Shown here: positions 1-8,476 of the stretch, piece after piece
How the letters are laid out: every line of letters starts with the position of its first letter
Position numbering within the stretch: the first letter of the stretch is position 1
Assembly (NCBI RefSeq): GCF_900172275.1
Contig: NZ_FWFT01000001.1
Location: 806,001 to 870,000 of the forward strand
DNA: 64,000 nt
Reading direction: 5' to 3'
Source of the DNA: Pseudooctadecabacter jejudonensis
Lineage (GTDB): Bacteria; Pseudomonadota; Alphaproteobacteria; Rhodobacterales; Rhodobacteraceae
The notes under the pieces: model-generated
Databases searched by the model: none
The model's input: only the letters and a program-made list of their open reading frames with translations
Told to the model about the DNA's origin: nothing
Translations under genes and position numbers: made by a program

Positions 1-230
1 CCGTCACATGGACGCGCGCCTATTCAAAGGCCAATGGCTTTACCTCCACCTTCTATGCAGCCCCCGTCACTGCAGCTCAAATCGCGGCGATCACATTGGG
101 CAACGAAGGCCAGGCATGGTCCCTCATGCCAATCGCCACCTTTTGCAGCCACCCACAGGCCGTCCCACATTTTCGAACCCGCGTCCGCGACTACCTCACA
201 GACGCCCGCAAAACCAAGACCGAGGCATGA
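1..230 (+). CDS. 3' end of an unidentified protein (5' truncated by window edge)
   Basis: A reading frame is open from base 3 to the TGA at 228-230 and gives about 75 C-terminal residues ending in KTKTEA. Codon choice (GCC, ACC, CGC and TTC rich) looks coding. The tail contains a short Ala-rich helix-like segment and a basic stretch near RTRVRDYLTDARK. I do not recognise the family and the start lies outside the window. A different frame over the same bases is an 85-residue overlap ORF with poor codon use, which I take to be a shadow. The gene is convergent with cobT and is followed 25 bases later by a dispersed repeat element. Confidence 0.5.
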   Translation, partial: VTWTRAYSKANGFTSTFYAAPVTAAQIAAITLGNEGQAWSLMPIATFCSHPQAVPHFRTRVRDYLTDARKTKTEA

Positions 231-254
231 CAACGGCCGCGCAACGCGCCCGCC

Positions 255-277
255 CCTTCATCTGACCAGAAAAACTC
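255..277 (+). repeat. Dispersed intergenic element B, copy 1
   Basis: CCTTCATCTGACC, one base, then GAAAAACTC. The same 23-base element recurs at 31868-31890 and 35301-35323. This copy sits between convergent gene ends (the partial gene and cobT). The similarity to copy 2 continues downstream (AAACTCAA, TCC, then TATCC). Confidence 0.7.
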
Positions 278-287
278 AAATCCCGGG

Positions 288-1298
288 CTATCCGTCCGCC
301 ACTCCGGCTTCGGCAAAGGTTGCCATGCCCGAATGACAGGCCACAGCGCCCTTCAGCACCCCGATCGCCAGCGCCGCACCGGATCCTTCGCCCAACCGCA
401 GCCCCAAGGACAAAAGCGGCGCTTTTTCAATGCCGTCCAGCAACCGCTGATGCGCGCCCTCGGCTGACAAATGGCCGGCCACGCAGTGATCCAAGGCCCC
501 CGCATGGGCCTTTTCCAAAACAGCCGCCGCCGCCGAACAGATAAACCCATCCAAAATCACCGGAATGGAATGATGGCGCGCCGCCGCAATGGCGCCCGCC
601 ATGGCCGCCAACTCGCGCCCGCCCAAACACCGCAACGCCTGCAACGGGTCAGCCACGTCATGCAACGCCAATCCCCGGGCCACCACATCAATCTTGCGTT
701 GCAGACCTGCGTCATCCACGCCCGTGCCGCGCCCAACCCAATCCTCGGCCGCGCCCCCCAAAACAGCGGCGGCCACAGCCGCGGCGGAGGTCGTATTGCC
801 GATCCCCATCTCACCCGTCACCACCAGATCAGAGGCCGGATCGACCGCGTTCCACCCCGTGATCAAGGCCTGAATGACCTCCGCCTCGCTCATGGCAGGG
901 GCCGCTGTGAAATCCTGCGTCGGCATGTCCAGATCCAGGGCATACACATTCATCGTTGCGCCAAACGCCTTCGACAGCTGATTGATCGCGGCCCCTCCGG
1001 CCTTGAAATTGGCCACCATCTGCACGGTCACCTCAGAAGGGAAGGCCGACACGCCTTGCGCACAGACCCCGTGATTGCCTGCAAAAATCAACACCTGCGG
1101 CGCCGTCAGCTGAGGCTGCGCCTGCCCCCGCCAGCCCGCATACCAAATCGCCAAATCCTCCAGACGGCCCAAAGCCCCCGGCGGCTTGGTCAATTGACCG
1201 TTGCGATCATTGGCCGCCGCCAATGTCTCCATATCTGGCCCGGGGGCGTCTTCCAATGTGCGGCGAAACTCGTCCAGCGTGGCGAAAGGGGCAGTCAT
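288..1298 (-). CDS. cobT: Nicotinate-nucleotide--dimethylbenzimidazole phosphoribosyltransferase
   Basis: CobT transfers phosphoribose from nicotinate mononucleotide to dimethylbenzimidazole, making the lower-ligand nucleotide of cobalamin in the cytosol. The 336 residues match the usual CobT length. Visible landmarks are the N-terminal [15 protein letters not shown] segment, GNHGV near residue 73, the [11 protein letters not shown] substrate loop and, near the C-terminus, the GEGSGAALA loop that carries the family's catalytic Glu. The start follows a purine-rich GAGGCCC. It is divergent from cobS across only 78 bases, so the two are probably co-controlled. No cobalamin riboswitch fits in that gap. 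Confidence 0.95.
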   Translation of the reverse strand: MTAPFATLDEFRRTLEDAPGPDMETLAAANDRNGQLTKPPGALGRLEDLAIWYAGWRGQAQPQLTAPQVLIFAGNHGVCAQGVSAFPSEVTVQMVANFKAGGAAINQLSKAFGATMNVYALDLDMPTQDFTAAPAMSEAEVIQALITGWNAVDPASDLVVTGEMGIGNTTSAAAVAAAVLGGAAEDWVGRGTGVDDAGLQRKIDVVARGLALHDVADPLQALRCLGGRELAAMAGAIAAARHHSIPVILDGFICSAAAAVLEKAHAGALDHCVAGHLSAEGAHQRLLDGIEKAPLLSLGLRLGEGSGAALAIGVLKGAVACHSGMATFAEAGVADG

Positions 1299-1376
1299 AT
1301 CAGGGCCTCATTGCAATCTCTTGGCCCAATCTCTACCGATTGGGACAGGATTGACCAGACAGGAAACGGCCAAGCG

Positions 1377-2153
1377 ATGACAAAGGACGACACCACCCCC
1401 CTTGTCACCCTCACAGACATCCCCGCCGCCTTGGGCCTGCTGTCGCGCTTGCCCGTCCCCGTGGATTTTGAGGCCGCAACCGCGCGCGGCCCACGCTCCG
1501 CTTGGGCCTACCCCGTCGCGGGCCTCGTCCTTGCCCTCATTGCAGCGCTCTGCGCTCACATCGCCCTCAGCCTCGGCCTGCCGGCGCCGGCCGCAGCGGG
1601 CCTTGCCCTCGCCACTCTGGTGATGACCACCGGCGCCATGCACGAAGACGGTCTGGCCGACAGCGCCGATGGCCTTTGGGGGGGCTGGACGTCCGAGCGC
1701 CGCCTCGACATCATGAAGGACAGCCACACCGGCGCCTACGGCGTCATCGCCCTGATCCTCGGGCTGGGTCTGCGCTGGGTGGCCCTGACAGCGGTCATCG
1801 ATGCCGGAGCGCTGTGGGCTGGCCTTATCGCCACAGCAATGCTCAGCCGCGCTGCCATGGTTCCGCTCATGGCCCGCCTGCCCCACGCGCGCAGCACGGG
1901 CCTCAGCCACAGCGTCGGCCAGCCCAGCATCACAACCGCACGCCTCGCCGAAGCCTTGGGCGTCGCAGCCTGTGTCATCCTGTTTGGGTGGTGGGGCCTC
2001 GCCCTTGTTGCTGTGGCGCTCGTCACAGCCACCGCCTGCGCATGGATCGCCAACGCCAAAATCGCTGGCCAAACAGGCGACATCCTCGGCGCGACACAGC
2101 AGATGACGGAAATCATGCTCCTGCTGGCCATGGCCACGCTCACATCCCAGTAA
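1377..2153 (+). CDS. cobS: Adenosylcobinamide-GDP ribazoletransferase (cobalamin synthase)
   Basis: CobS joins adenosylcobinamide-GDP to alpha-ribazole in the inner membrane, the step after CobT. The protein has 258 residues. It shows the CobS signature MHEDGLADSADGLWGG near residue 82, then RRLDIMKDSHTGAYG, with several hydrophobic helices in the C-terminal half. I chose the ATG at 1377 because the protein then begins MTKDDTTPL directly before the conserved AALGLLSRLPVP segment. The frame stays open far upstream but only by overlapping cobT antisense. Confidence 0.95.
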   Translation: MTKDDTTPLVTLTDIPAALGLLSRLPVPVDFEAATARGPRSAWAYPVAGLVLALIAALCAHIALSLGLPAPAAAGLALATLVMTTGAMHEDGLADSADGLWGGWTSERRLDIMKDSHTGAYGVIALILGLGLRWVALTAVIDAGALWAGLIATAMLSRAAMVPLMARLPHARSTGLSHSVGQPSITTARLAEALGVAACVILFGWWGLALVAVALVTATACAWIANAKIAGQTGDILGATQQMTEIMLLLAMATLTSQ

Positions 2154-2170
2154 CAGGGCACACCGCCCTG

Positions 2171-2192
2171 CTTCTTTGGGTCAAAAATACCT
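2171..2192 (+). repeat. Dispersed intergenic element A, copy 1
   Basis: CTTCTTTGGGTC followed by AAAAATACCT, starting 18 bases after the cobS stop. Five further copies lie in this window (4137, 20406, 26856, 46149, 50305). Here it is followed by AAAATCC, as in copy 2. The location between convergent genes suggests a 3'-end or terminator-associated element. Confidence 0.8.
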
Positions 2193-2231
2193 AAAATCCA
2201 ACCTCACCACAGCCACACCGCGGGCTGCGGT

Positions 2232-2987
2232 TCACCCGCACGTCATCGCCCGCGCGACAGCCTCGTGCGAAAAAGGTGCCACCGATCTTGTGACCAACGC
2301 GCCGTCCGCCAACACGCTCACCATCACATCCGACCAATCCGCATCTGCGGTCACCAAGGCCCTCACACCGTCACAGGTCCGCAGGCCGCCGGTGATGAAA
2401 TCCTCTCCAATCCGGTGATTGGTCAAACCGCCCAATTCGGCCTCCAGCTGCAGCGCACTGCCGTCCCACTCAAACACCCGCAGCACTTTTGCCAGATGGG
2501 GCCGGTCCACAAACGCAACCTCAACCCGCCCGTCACCGTCCAGATCAGCCGCAGCCACGGGCGCCAACCACCGGTTGGTGCGCCCGATGTGCGGCGTCTC
2601 AGCCCGTTTTCCGGTCTGATCATAGACCGCCAAAGATCCACCCAACCCCATGTCCGTCTCAATCACCACAACTTCAGGCGCACCGTCGCCCGTGATATCC
2701 CACAGCCGCGGTTCAAGATCTTCGAACACATGATCATCGGGCAGGCTGACCCTGTATTGACGGGCAACACCTGCGTCATCCGTCATGATGACAAGCTGGG
2801 TAAACTCGACCGCATCGCCCAAAATGCCATGCCCGTAGCGTGTCGTAGGCCCCTCGAAACGCGCCTCCACGATCGTCTCAGCAGAGGCCCCGCCCGCCAC
2901 AAGACCCGCCAGCCCCAAACCGAACAGACCCCGCACGCCGCGCAAGGGACCGCGCCACCCGCGCACCGGTCGACGCGGCGCCTCCAT
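2232..2987 (-). CDS. Secreted FG-GAP/VCBS-repeat protein
   Basis: A 251-residue exported protein. The N-terminus from the chosen ATG (MEAPRRP...) has basic residues, then a hydrophobic run (LFGLGLAGLVAGGASA) typical of a signal peptide. The mature part carries Asp-rich calcium-binding-like repeats: WDITGDGAPEVVVIETD near residue 96 and ADLDGDGRVEVAFVD near 140. These are typical of beta-propeller FG-GAP domains. A longer start would overlap the ferredoxin gene, while this start leaves a 4-base gap. It probably binds or scaffolds something outside the cytoplasm. The specific role is unknown. Confidence 0.8.
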   Translation of the reverse strand: MEAPRRPVRGWRGPLRGVRGLFGLGLAGLVAGGASAETIVEARFEGPTTRYGHGILGDAVEFTQLVIMTDDAGVARQYRVSLPDDHVFEDLEPRLWDITGDGAPEVVVIETDMGLGGSLAVYDQTGKRAETPHIGRTNRWLAPVAAADLDGDGRVEVAFVDRPHLAKVLRVFEWDGSALQLEAELGGLTNHRIGEDFITGGLRTCDGVRALVTADADWSDVMVSVLADGALVTRSVAPFSHEAVARAMTCG

Positions 2988-2991
2988 CAGA

Positions 2992-3489
<498 letters not shown>

Positions 3490-3555
3490 CTAGACTGCTG
3501 TCAAAACAAGGGCAAAGCCCGACCTCCAATGAGGCCCGAGCAGGACCAGACCAAG

Positions 3556-4101
3556 ATGATCAAACCGATCCCCCTTTTGGGCCTTGTGCTGGCCTGCGCG
3601 ACAGCGACGGGCTGTATGGAAGCCAGCGTGGCGCGCGCGCCAACCGCACCGGCGGCCGATACAATCGCGCCCCTTTCGGCGCCAGAGGTGGTCGATGCGC
3701 AAACCGGAACCTGTTTTGCACGTACCACAACACCGGCGTTGATCGAAACCGTGACGGAACAGATCATGGTGCAACCGGCACTCATCCGGTCGGATGGCAG
3801 CGTCGAGACCCCTGCCGCCTTTCGCACCGTCACCCGCCAGCGCATCGTGCGCGAACGCCGTGAGGTTGAATTCGAAACGCCTTGCGCACGGGTTTTGACG
3901 CCCCCTTTTGTGGCCTCCGTCCAACGTGCGCTTCTTGCGCGTGGATACTACCGCGGCCCGATCACGGGCGTCCAAGACGCCCGCACCCGCGCCGCGATTG
4001 GCCGGTTTCAGGCGGATCGTGATGATGTGCTGACGGATATGCTGACATTGCGGACGGCCCGTGATCTGGGCTTGGTGGCCGTTCCACGCGATACGCTTTG
4101 A
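3556..4101 (+). CDS. Putative lipoprotein with C-terminal peptidoglycan-binding domain
   Basis: 181 residues. The start MIKPIPLLG gives a short signal with a weak lipobox (ATATGC). An upstream ATG at 3529 is possible but would put charged residues ahead of the hydrophobic core. Residues about 120-180 form a PG_binding_1-like three-helix unit: VASVQRALLARGYYRGPITGV, TRAAIGRFQ and a final DLGLV. The middle contains two Cys (GTCFAR and TPCARV) that could form a disulfide. Likely an envelope protein that docks on the cell wall. The catalytic role, if any, is not visible. Confidence 0.75.
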   Translation: MIKPIPLLGLVLACATATGCMEASVARAPTAPAADTIAPLSAPEVVDAQTGTCFARTTTPALIETVTEQIMVQPALIRSDGSVETPAAFRTVTRQRIVRERREVEFETPCARVLTPPFVASVQRALLARGYYRGPITGVQDARTRAAIGRFQADRDDVLTDMLTLRTARDLGLVAVPRDTL

Positions 4102-4136
4102 TGGGCCCGTCGCACGGGGCTGAGGTGCCGGATTTT

Positions 4137-4158
4137 AGGTATTTTTGACCCAAAGAAG
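4137..4158 (-). repeat. Dispersed intergenic element A, copy 2
   Basis: Reverse complement of the 22-base element at 2171. It shares a further AAAATCC extension with copy 1. It lies between convergent ends: the lipoprotein stop at 4101 and the decayed oxygenase stop at 4186. Confidence 0.8.
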
Positions 4159-4185
4159 CGAAGGTCGTGCGCCGCCTCGAACCGG

Positions 4186-4780
4186 TCAGCTCAACCGGAC
4201 GTAGAAGGTCATGCGGGCATTTTCGGACAGCGACGCTCGGTGAATGGGATTGCGGCCTCGGGACAGCGCAGGTCTTTGAGGTATTCAAAGCGGCTGCCCG
4301 CCTTTGGTTTCTGGATCAAAAGCGTGATGGCAAAGGACGAGTTGTCGAAATGCCAGCCCAGTTCCTGCCCCCGCGCCGCATAGTGGATATTGATAGACGA
4401 TAACGGGTCGGCATAGGGGAAAAGCCCCTCTTGCCCCGTCACCAACCGGACAAAATCCCGAAAGTCGGCACTGTCATAGAGCTGGCGCAGATCAGAGTCT
4501 GCCGCCACATCGTCATTGCAGATGCAGCCCTTGGACGATGTCACTTTGCGATTGGCCGCGTGAACTGCATCAAAGGCCAGATCATCGGGGGTCAAGTAGA
4601 CCGAGTGGTCCTGAGCGCAGAAAGAGGCCTTTTCCAACCCCGGCCGCCGCCTCTGCCTGCATGCATGCATGCAAGTACTGGGGCTTGGATGAAATCAGCA
4701 AGCACCAACACCCCGTCACGGTTCAGTGTCGCGGCAGAGGTTTCTGCATAGGCGGCGGTGCCAATCGGGTGGCGATCCAT
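4186..4780 (-). pseudogene. Decayed 2OG-Fe(II) oxygenase of the HalD/BesD-like (ArpA-type) family
   Basis: Three reading frames together spell one protein. Part 1 (4780 to about 4670) reads MDRHPIGTAAYAETSAA, then LNRDGVLVLADFI. Part 2 (about 4670-4209) holds the core: LEKASFCAQDHSVYLTP, then VTSSKGCICND, then PYADPLSSINIHY and GWHFDNSSFAITLL. Part 3 (about 4266-4186) reads SRGRNPIHRA and ends RMTFYVRLS before a stop. HFD is the HxD iron site of a hydroxylase, since halogenases of this family lack that Asp. Parts 1 and 2 are separated by a shift at a TGCA tandem repeat. Much of the region between the core and the C-terminus is missing. The distal iron His is retained at most in the displaced HR of part 3. 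Confidence 0.75.
4658..4673. repeat. TGCA tetranucleotide tandem repeat (4 units) at the frameshift
   Basis: TGCATGCATGCATGCA, exactly four units. On the minus strand it lies where the decayed oxygenase changes frame. Adding one unit would join parts 1 and 2 of that gene in frame, so slippage here explains the first lesion. Confidence 0.9.
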
Positions 4781-4866
4781 GTCGACGATGGTGTGAATAA
4801 TTGGTCCCTTGGTCAGACCCCCATCAAGCCGCGCGGCACCTCGTAGCGCAACACCCCTTATCAACG

Positions 4867-4900
4867 AAAAAGGCGCCCCCGGGCTTGCGGGGACGCCTTT
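4867..4900 (-). terminator. Intrinsic terminator of degP
   Basis: On the minus strand AAAGGCGTCCCC pairs with GGGGGCGCCTTTTT across a short loop, giving a GC-rich hairpin ending in a U run. It begins 22 bases past the degP stop. Confidence 0.8.
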
Positions 4901-4922
4901 GTCTTGAACGTGAAAATCTGCG

Positions 4923-6407
4923 TTATTCGAGGCCAAGGGCCACGAACCGTGGCGCACCATCACGGCGCACCAGCAGCAAAAGCGACTTGCGGCCAGCCTC
5001 TTGTGCCTCTTCCACGCGCGTCTCGAAATCCGCAATACTTGCGACCTTTTGCTGACCTGCTTCTGTGATCAGATCGCCGGAGACGAGGCCTTTCTCAGCT
5101 GCCTCAGATCCGTCTTCGACCTCAACAATCACAAGACCTGCACCTGCGGTGATGCCCATGGCCTCGGCCATTTCAGGCGTCACTTCGGACAGGGTCATGC
5201 CAAGCATGTTGGTCGTCTGGGGCTCCGCCTCTTCGCCGCCCTCTGGGAAGGCCGCAGCCTCAGCCGTTTCACGGCGCCCCAAAGTGACGGTCAGGTCGAT
5301 CATGTCGCCCGCACGCAGGATTTCGACCGGCACATCTTTGCCCACGGGGCTGTTGCCAACGATCTGCACCAGTTCGCGGGTGTCCTCAATCTCCACCCCG
5401 TCGAACGTCAGAATGATGTCGCCCGCTTCCATGCCCGCATCCTCAGCGGGGCCTGCGGGAACATCGGTGACCATCGCGCCGCGCGCCTCGGCCAAGCCAT
5501 CAATCGCGTCGACCATATCGACCGTCACGTCCTGGATGCGCACGCCCAGCCAGCCGCGGCGGGTTTCCCCGAATTCCTCAAGCTGGTCGACCACATTGGT
5601 CACCACAGCGGAGGACATCGCAAAGCCGATCCCGATGGACCCGCCGTTGGGCGACAGGATCGCCGTGTTCACCCCGATCACGTCCCCGTCCATGTTGAAC
5701 AGCGGCCCGCCAGAGTTGCCGCGGTTGATCGCCGCGTCGGTCTGGATGTAGTCGTCATAGGTGCCTTGCAGCGACCGGTTGCGCGCAGACACAATCCCGG
5801 CGGAGACAGAGAACCCCTGCCCCAGCGGGTTGCCCATCGCCATCACCCAATCGCCCACGCGCGCGCCCACGCCGTCGCTGTCGCCAAATTCGACGAACTG
5901 CAGCGGGCTGTCATATTCAACCTTCAGCAGTGCAATATCCGTGTTCGGATCCGTACCCACCAGTTCGGCGGGCAACAGCTCAGACGGTTGCCCCTCGCCT
6001 GGGAAAAACTCAATCTCGATCTCGTCGGCGCCTTCGATCACGTGGTTGTTCGTGACGATGAAGCCATCGGCGGAAATTACGAAACCGGACCCAAGCGCAG
6101 AGGAGCGGCGCGGTTCATCCCCCCCGAAATCGTTGAAGAAATCCTCAAACGGGGAGCCTTCGGGCACCACGCCCTGCGGCCCTGTGCGGCCGGCCACGAC
6201 CGTGGATGTGGTGATGTTGACCACCGACGGGCTGACCTGTTCGGCCAGATCGGCAAATGTGGCAGGGCGTTCTTGCGCAAAGCCCGGTGCAGCCAGCAGG
6301 GCCAGCGCCAAGGCCAAAAGGGCGGCCATCATCCATCCGGCCCGTTGCGAAAGTGTGTCGCGGTGTGTGGCGGCAATGGCCACTGCCTGTGATCTTGATG
6401 TGTTCAC
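4923..6407 (-). CDS. degP: Periplasmic serine protease/chaperone, DegP/HtrA (Do family)
   Basis: Degrades or refolds misfolded periplasmic proteins. 494 residues from a GTG at 6407, which is preceded at nine bases by GAGGAGG. The longer ATG frame has no ribosome site. A long signal peptide (MMAALLALALALLAAPGFA) leads to a trypsin-like domain with His in VTNNHVIEG, Asp in TDIALLKV and Ser in GNSGGPLF. Two PDZ domains follow (GWLGVRI.. and MLGMTLSEV..). In relatives degP commonly follows hflK-hflC-DUF2065. Here a gene on the other strand separates them. Confidence 0.95.
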   Translation of the reverse strand: MNTSRSQAVAIAATHRDTLSQRAGWMMAALLALALALLAAPGFAQERPATFADLAEQVSPSVVNITTSTVVAGRTGPQGVVPEGSPFEDFFNDFGGDEPRRSSALGSGFVISADGFIVTNNHVIEGADEIEIEFFPGEGQPSELLPAELVGTDPNTDIALLKVEYDSPLQFVEFGDSDGVGARVGDWVMAMGNPLGQGFSVSAGIVSARNRSLQGTYDDYIQTDAAINRGNSGGPLFNMDGDVIGVNTAILSPNGGSIGIGFAMSSAVVTNVVDQLEEFGETRRGWLGVRIQDVTVDMVDAIDGLAEARGAMVTDVPAGPAEDAGMEAGDIILTFDGVEIEDTRELVQIVGNSPVGKDVPVEILRAGDMIDLTVTLGRRETAEAAAFPEGGEEAEPQTTNMLGMTLSEVTPEMAEAMGITAGAGLVIVEVEDGSEAAEKGLVSGDLITEAGQQKVASIADFETRVEEAQEAGRKSLLLLVRRDGAPRFVALGLE

Positions 6408-6704
6408 GTGATGAACCTCCTCACGAATATGGATTGCACGACAGGCACTTTGGCCTGCGGTCTGCCTCAAATGTAGGCGGCTTGCACGGCAGCGCAACGT
6501 CAAACACGACGATAAGGCAAAACCGTCACCGGAACGTGAACAGCGAGTGAGGTTAAATTTCCAATGACATCAGTGACTTGGCAAATTTCCGCCGATCTGC
6601 AGAACTTGACCACCCCAGACGGACACATGAATTTTGTTGCCAGTCGCCGGATCCTCAGGTGAAGCTGTGCGGGCGCGACCGCCCTGCCCGTATTGAGACC
6701 CCAC

Positions 6705-7385
6705 ATGACCGAAATCTTCACCCCCGCCGTCTTGATCACCTGTGCAGGCGCGACCTTCGGATTGGGGTATCTGATCATCAATCAGATGGCCCTGCGACTG
6801 ATGATGTTGATCGGATCAGGGTTCTATCTGGCCTATTACGCAACGGCGGCGGATCTGCCGCTGTGGGGGGCCATTTATACCACCGCCGCGATGATGGTCG
6901 CCAATGTGATCGGGATCACAGCCCTCGTGGCACGGCGGTTCCGGCTGTCATTGCCGCGCGCCCATGTGGACATTTATCCGCATTTCGATGTGCTGACGCC
7001 CGGCGATTTCAGGCTGGTCATGAAACACGCCGAACGCCTGACCCTCACGGAAGACACCCTTATCACCGAAGAAGGGGCCGCGGTCTCCCACGTGTATTAT
7101 GTCGTGTCGGGCACCGTGACGGTCACCAAACGCGGGCTGACCTTTCCGCTGCCCGATGGGCTGTTTGTGGGTGAGGTCGCCTACCTTCTGGGCCGTCCCT
7201 CCGTGGCGTCAACCCACCTGCGTGCGGGGGCCGAGGTCATTCGCTGGGATCTGGGCCATCTGGCCCAAACCGCCCGCCGCAACCCGCGCTTCAAGCTGGC
7301 GATTGATGCGATGTTGTCACGCGATCTGGCGTCCAAAGTGGCCGAGGCCGTCGCCCAGCAAAGCGCGCCCTTCGCAGGGCGCTAA
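6705..7385 (+). CDS. Popeye-like membrane protein with cyclic-nucleotide-binding fold
   Basis: 226 residues. Three N-terminal hydrophobic helices (about residues 8-25, 30-48 and 55-75) are followed by a cytosolic beta-barrel domain from about 95 to 190. That domain has VSHVYYVVSGTVTVTKRG and LFVGEVAYLLGRPSVAST, the double-stranded beta-helix pattern of cNMP-binding/Popeye proteins. This suggests a membrane-attached sensor for a cyclic nucleotide, but the canonical phosphate-cassette Arg is not obvious. It is divergent from degP and convergent with DUF2065. An ATG at 6693 would add only four residues. Confidence 0.75.
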   Translation: MTEIFTPAVLITCAGATFGLGYLIINQMALRLMMLIGSGFYLAYYATAADLPLWGAIYTTAAMMVANVIGITALVARRFRLSLPRAHVDIYPHFDVLTPGDFRLVMKHAERLTLTEDTLITEEGAAVSHVYYVVSGTVTVTKRGLTFPLPDGLFVGEVAYLLGRPSVASTHLRAGAEVIRWDLGHLAQTARRNPRFKLAIDAMLSRDLASKVAEAVAQQSAPFAGR

Positions 7386-7389
7386 CGTC

Positions 7390-7590
7390 CTACCCCAGCG
7401 CGCCCATCAGGTGGGCCAGCCACACCAAAACCGCACCAGTGGCCAAGGTCGCCAACCCCAACAGGCGTCGCGCCTCGATGGACAACGTGCGCAACGCGGC
7501 CAACAGATCCTCAATAAGCGAAGGGGCCAGTGCGTACACCAGCCCCTCGACAATCAACACCAACCCGAGGGCCAGAAGAATGATTTCCAT
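7390..7590 (-). CDS. DUF2065 small membrane protein
   Basis: 66 residues forming two hydrophobic helices (IILLALGLVLIVEGLVYAL and ARRLLGLATLATGAVLVWL), the DUF2065 pattern. It starts one base after the hflC stop, so it is translationally linked to hflK-hflC. An accessory role to the FtsH-HflKC quality-control complex is inferred only from this linkage. Confidence 0.85.
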   Translation of the reverse strand: MEIILLALGLVLIVEGLVYALAPSLIEDLLAALRTLSIEARRLLGLATLATGAVLVWLAHLMGALG

Positions 7591-7591
7591 T

Positions 7592-8476
7592 TTAGTTGTC
7601 CACAGCAGCTGTGCCGTTTTCGTTGCGCAGATAGTCGAAGAACTCGTGATCCGGGCTCAGCACCAGACGGGCGTTGCCCGTGCCGATCGCTTTGCCGTAG
7701 GCCTCAAGTGAGCGGTAAAATTCGAAGAATTCACCGTCTTGACCATACGCCTGCGCAAAGATCGCATTGCGTTCCGCGTCCGCCTCACCCTGAATAACAC
7801 GGGCTTCGCGGTTGGCGTCAGACACCAGTTCCACCACGGTCCGGTCGGCTTGCGCTTCAATCCGCTGGGCGGCCTCACGGCCACGGGCGCGTTCGTCTTC
7901 TGCCTCACGCTCCCGTTCCGCAATCATCCGCGCAAAGGTCGCGTTCAGGTTTTCTGCCGGCAGGTCGGTGCGTTTCAGGCGCACGTCGATCACGCTCAGG
8001 CCCAGCGCATTGGCCTCGGCAATTGCCGCATTGCGGATCCGCAACATCAACGCGGCACGGTCGGTGGACAGGATATCGTTCGATGACACAGACCCCAGAA
8101 CCTCACGCGTTTCCGCGCGCAAAATGCTGTCCAGACGGCGGGCTGCGGCGTCTTCGCCACCTGTACCCACAGCCTGACGGAACCGTTCCACATTGGAAAT
8201 CCTGTAGCGGGCAAAGGCATCCACGATCAACCGGCGGTCATCCAGCGGTGTGACCTCAAGCGGGTCCACGTCCAGCGCCAGAATGCGGTCGTCATAGCGC
8301 ACGACCTCTTGGATCAGGGGGATTTTGAACCCGATGCCGGGCTCCTCTTTCACCTGAACAATCTGACCAAATTGCAGAACCAACGCCTTTTCACGTTCGT
8401 CCACAATAAAGATCGACGACAGCGCCGCAGCAATCGCAATCACGATCACGGGCAGTGCATAAGCAGAGCGGTTCAT
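7592..8476 (-). CDS. hflC: HflC, membrane modulator of the FtsH protease
   Basis: 294 residues. One N-terminal membrane anchor (VIVIAIAAALSSIFIV) is followed by the SPFH/band-7 domain. The C-terminal helical part contains EREREAEDERARGREAAQRI and ends EFFDYLRNENG. With HflK it forms large cage-like assemblies around FtsH at the inner membrane and controls membrane-protein degradation. Its ATG overlaps the hflK stop (TGATG), which implies coupled 1:1 translation. Confidence 0.95.
   Translation of the reverse strand: MNRSAYALPVIVIAIAAALSSIFIVDEREKALVLQFGQIVQVKEEPGIGFKIPLIQEVVRYDDRILALDVDPLEVTPLDDRRLIVDAFARYRISNVERFRQAVGTGGEDAAARRLDSILRAETREVLGSVSSNDILSTDRAALMLRIRNAAIAEANALGLSVIDVRLKRTDLPAENLNATFARMIAEREREAEDERARGREAAQRIEAQADRTVVELVSDANREARVIQGEADAERNAIFAQAYGQDGEFFEFYRSLEAYGKAIGTGNARLVLSPDHEFFDYLRNENGTAAVDN

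Noticed and set aside
471-1376. Long N-terminal extension of the cobS frame
   Set aside because: It runs antisense to cobT with Arg/Pro/His-rich, non-family sequence. The GC bias of cobT explains the open frame.
1299-1376. Cobalamin riboswitch between cobT and cobS
   Set aside because: Only 78 bases, with no B12-box-like sequence.
4658-4673. Phase variation of the oxygenase by TGCA slippage
   Set aside because: Adding a unit joins parts 1 and 2, but C-terminal deletions and a further frame change still prevent a full protein, so simple on/off switching is unlikely.
5001-6392. 463-residue ORF opposite degP
   Set aside because: Antisense shadow of degP, His/Arg-rich composition, no recognisable motif.
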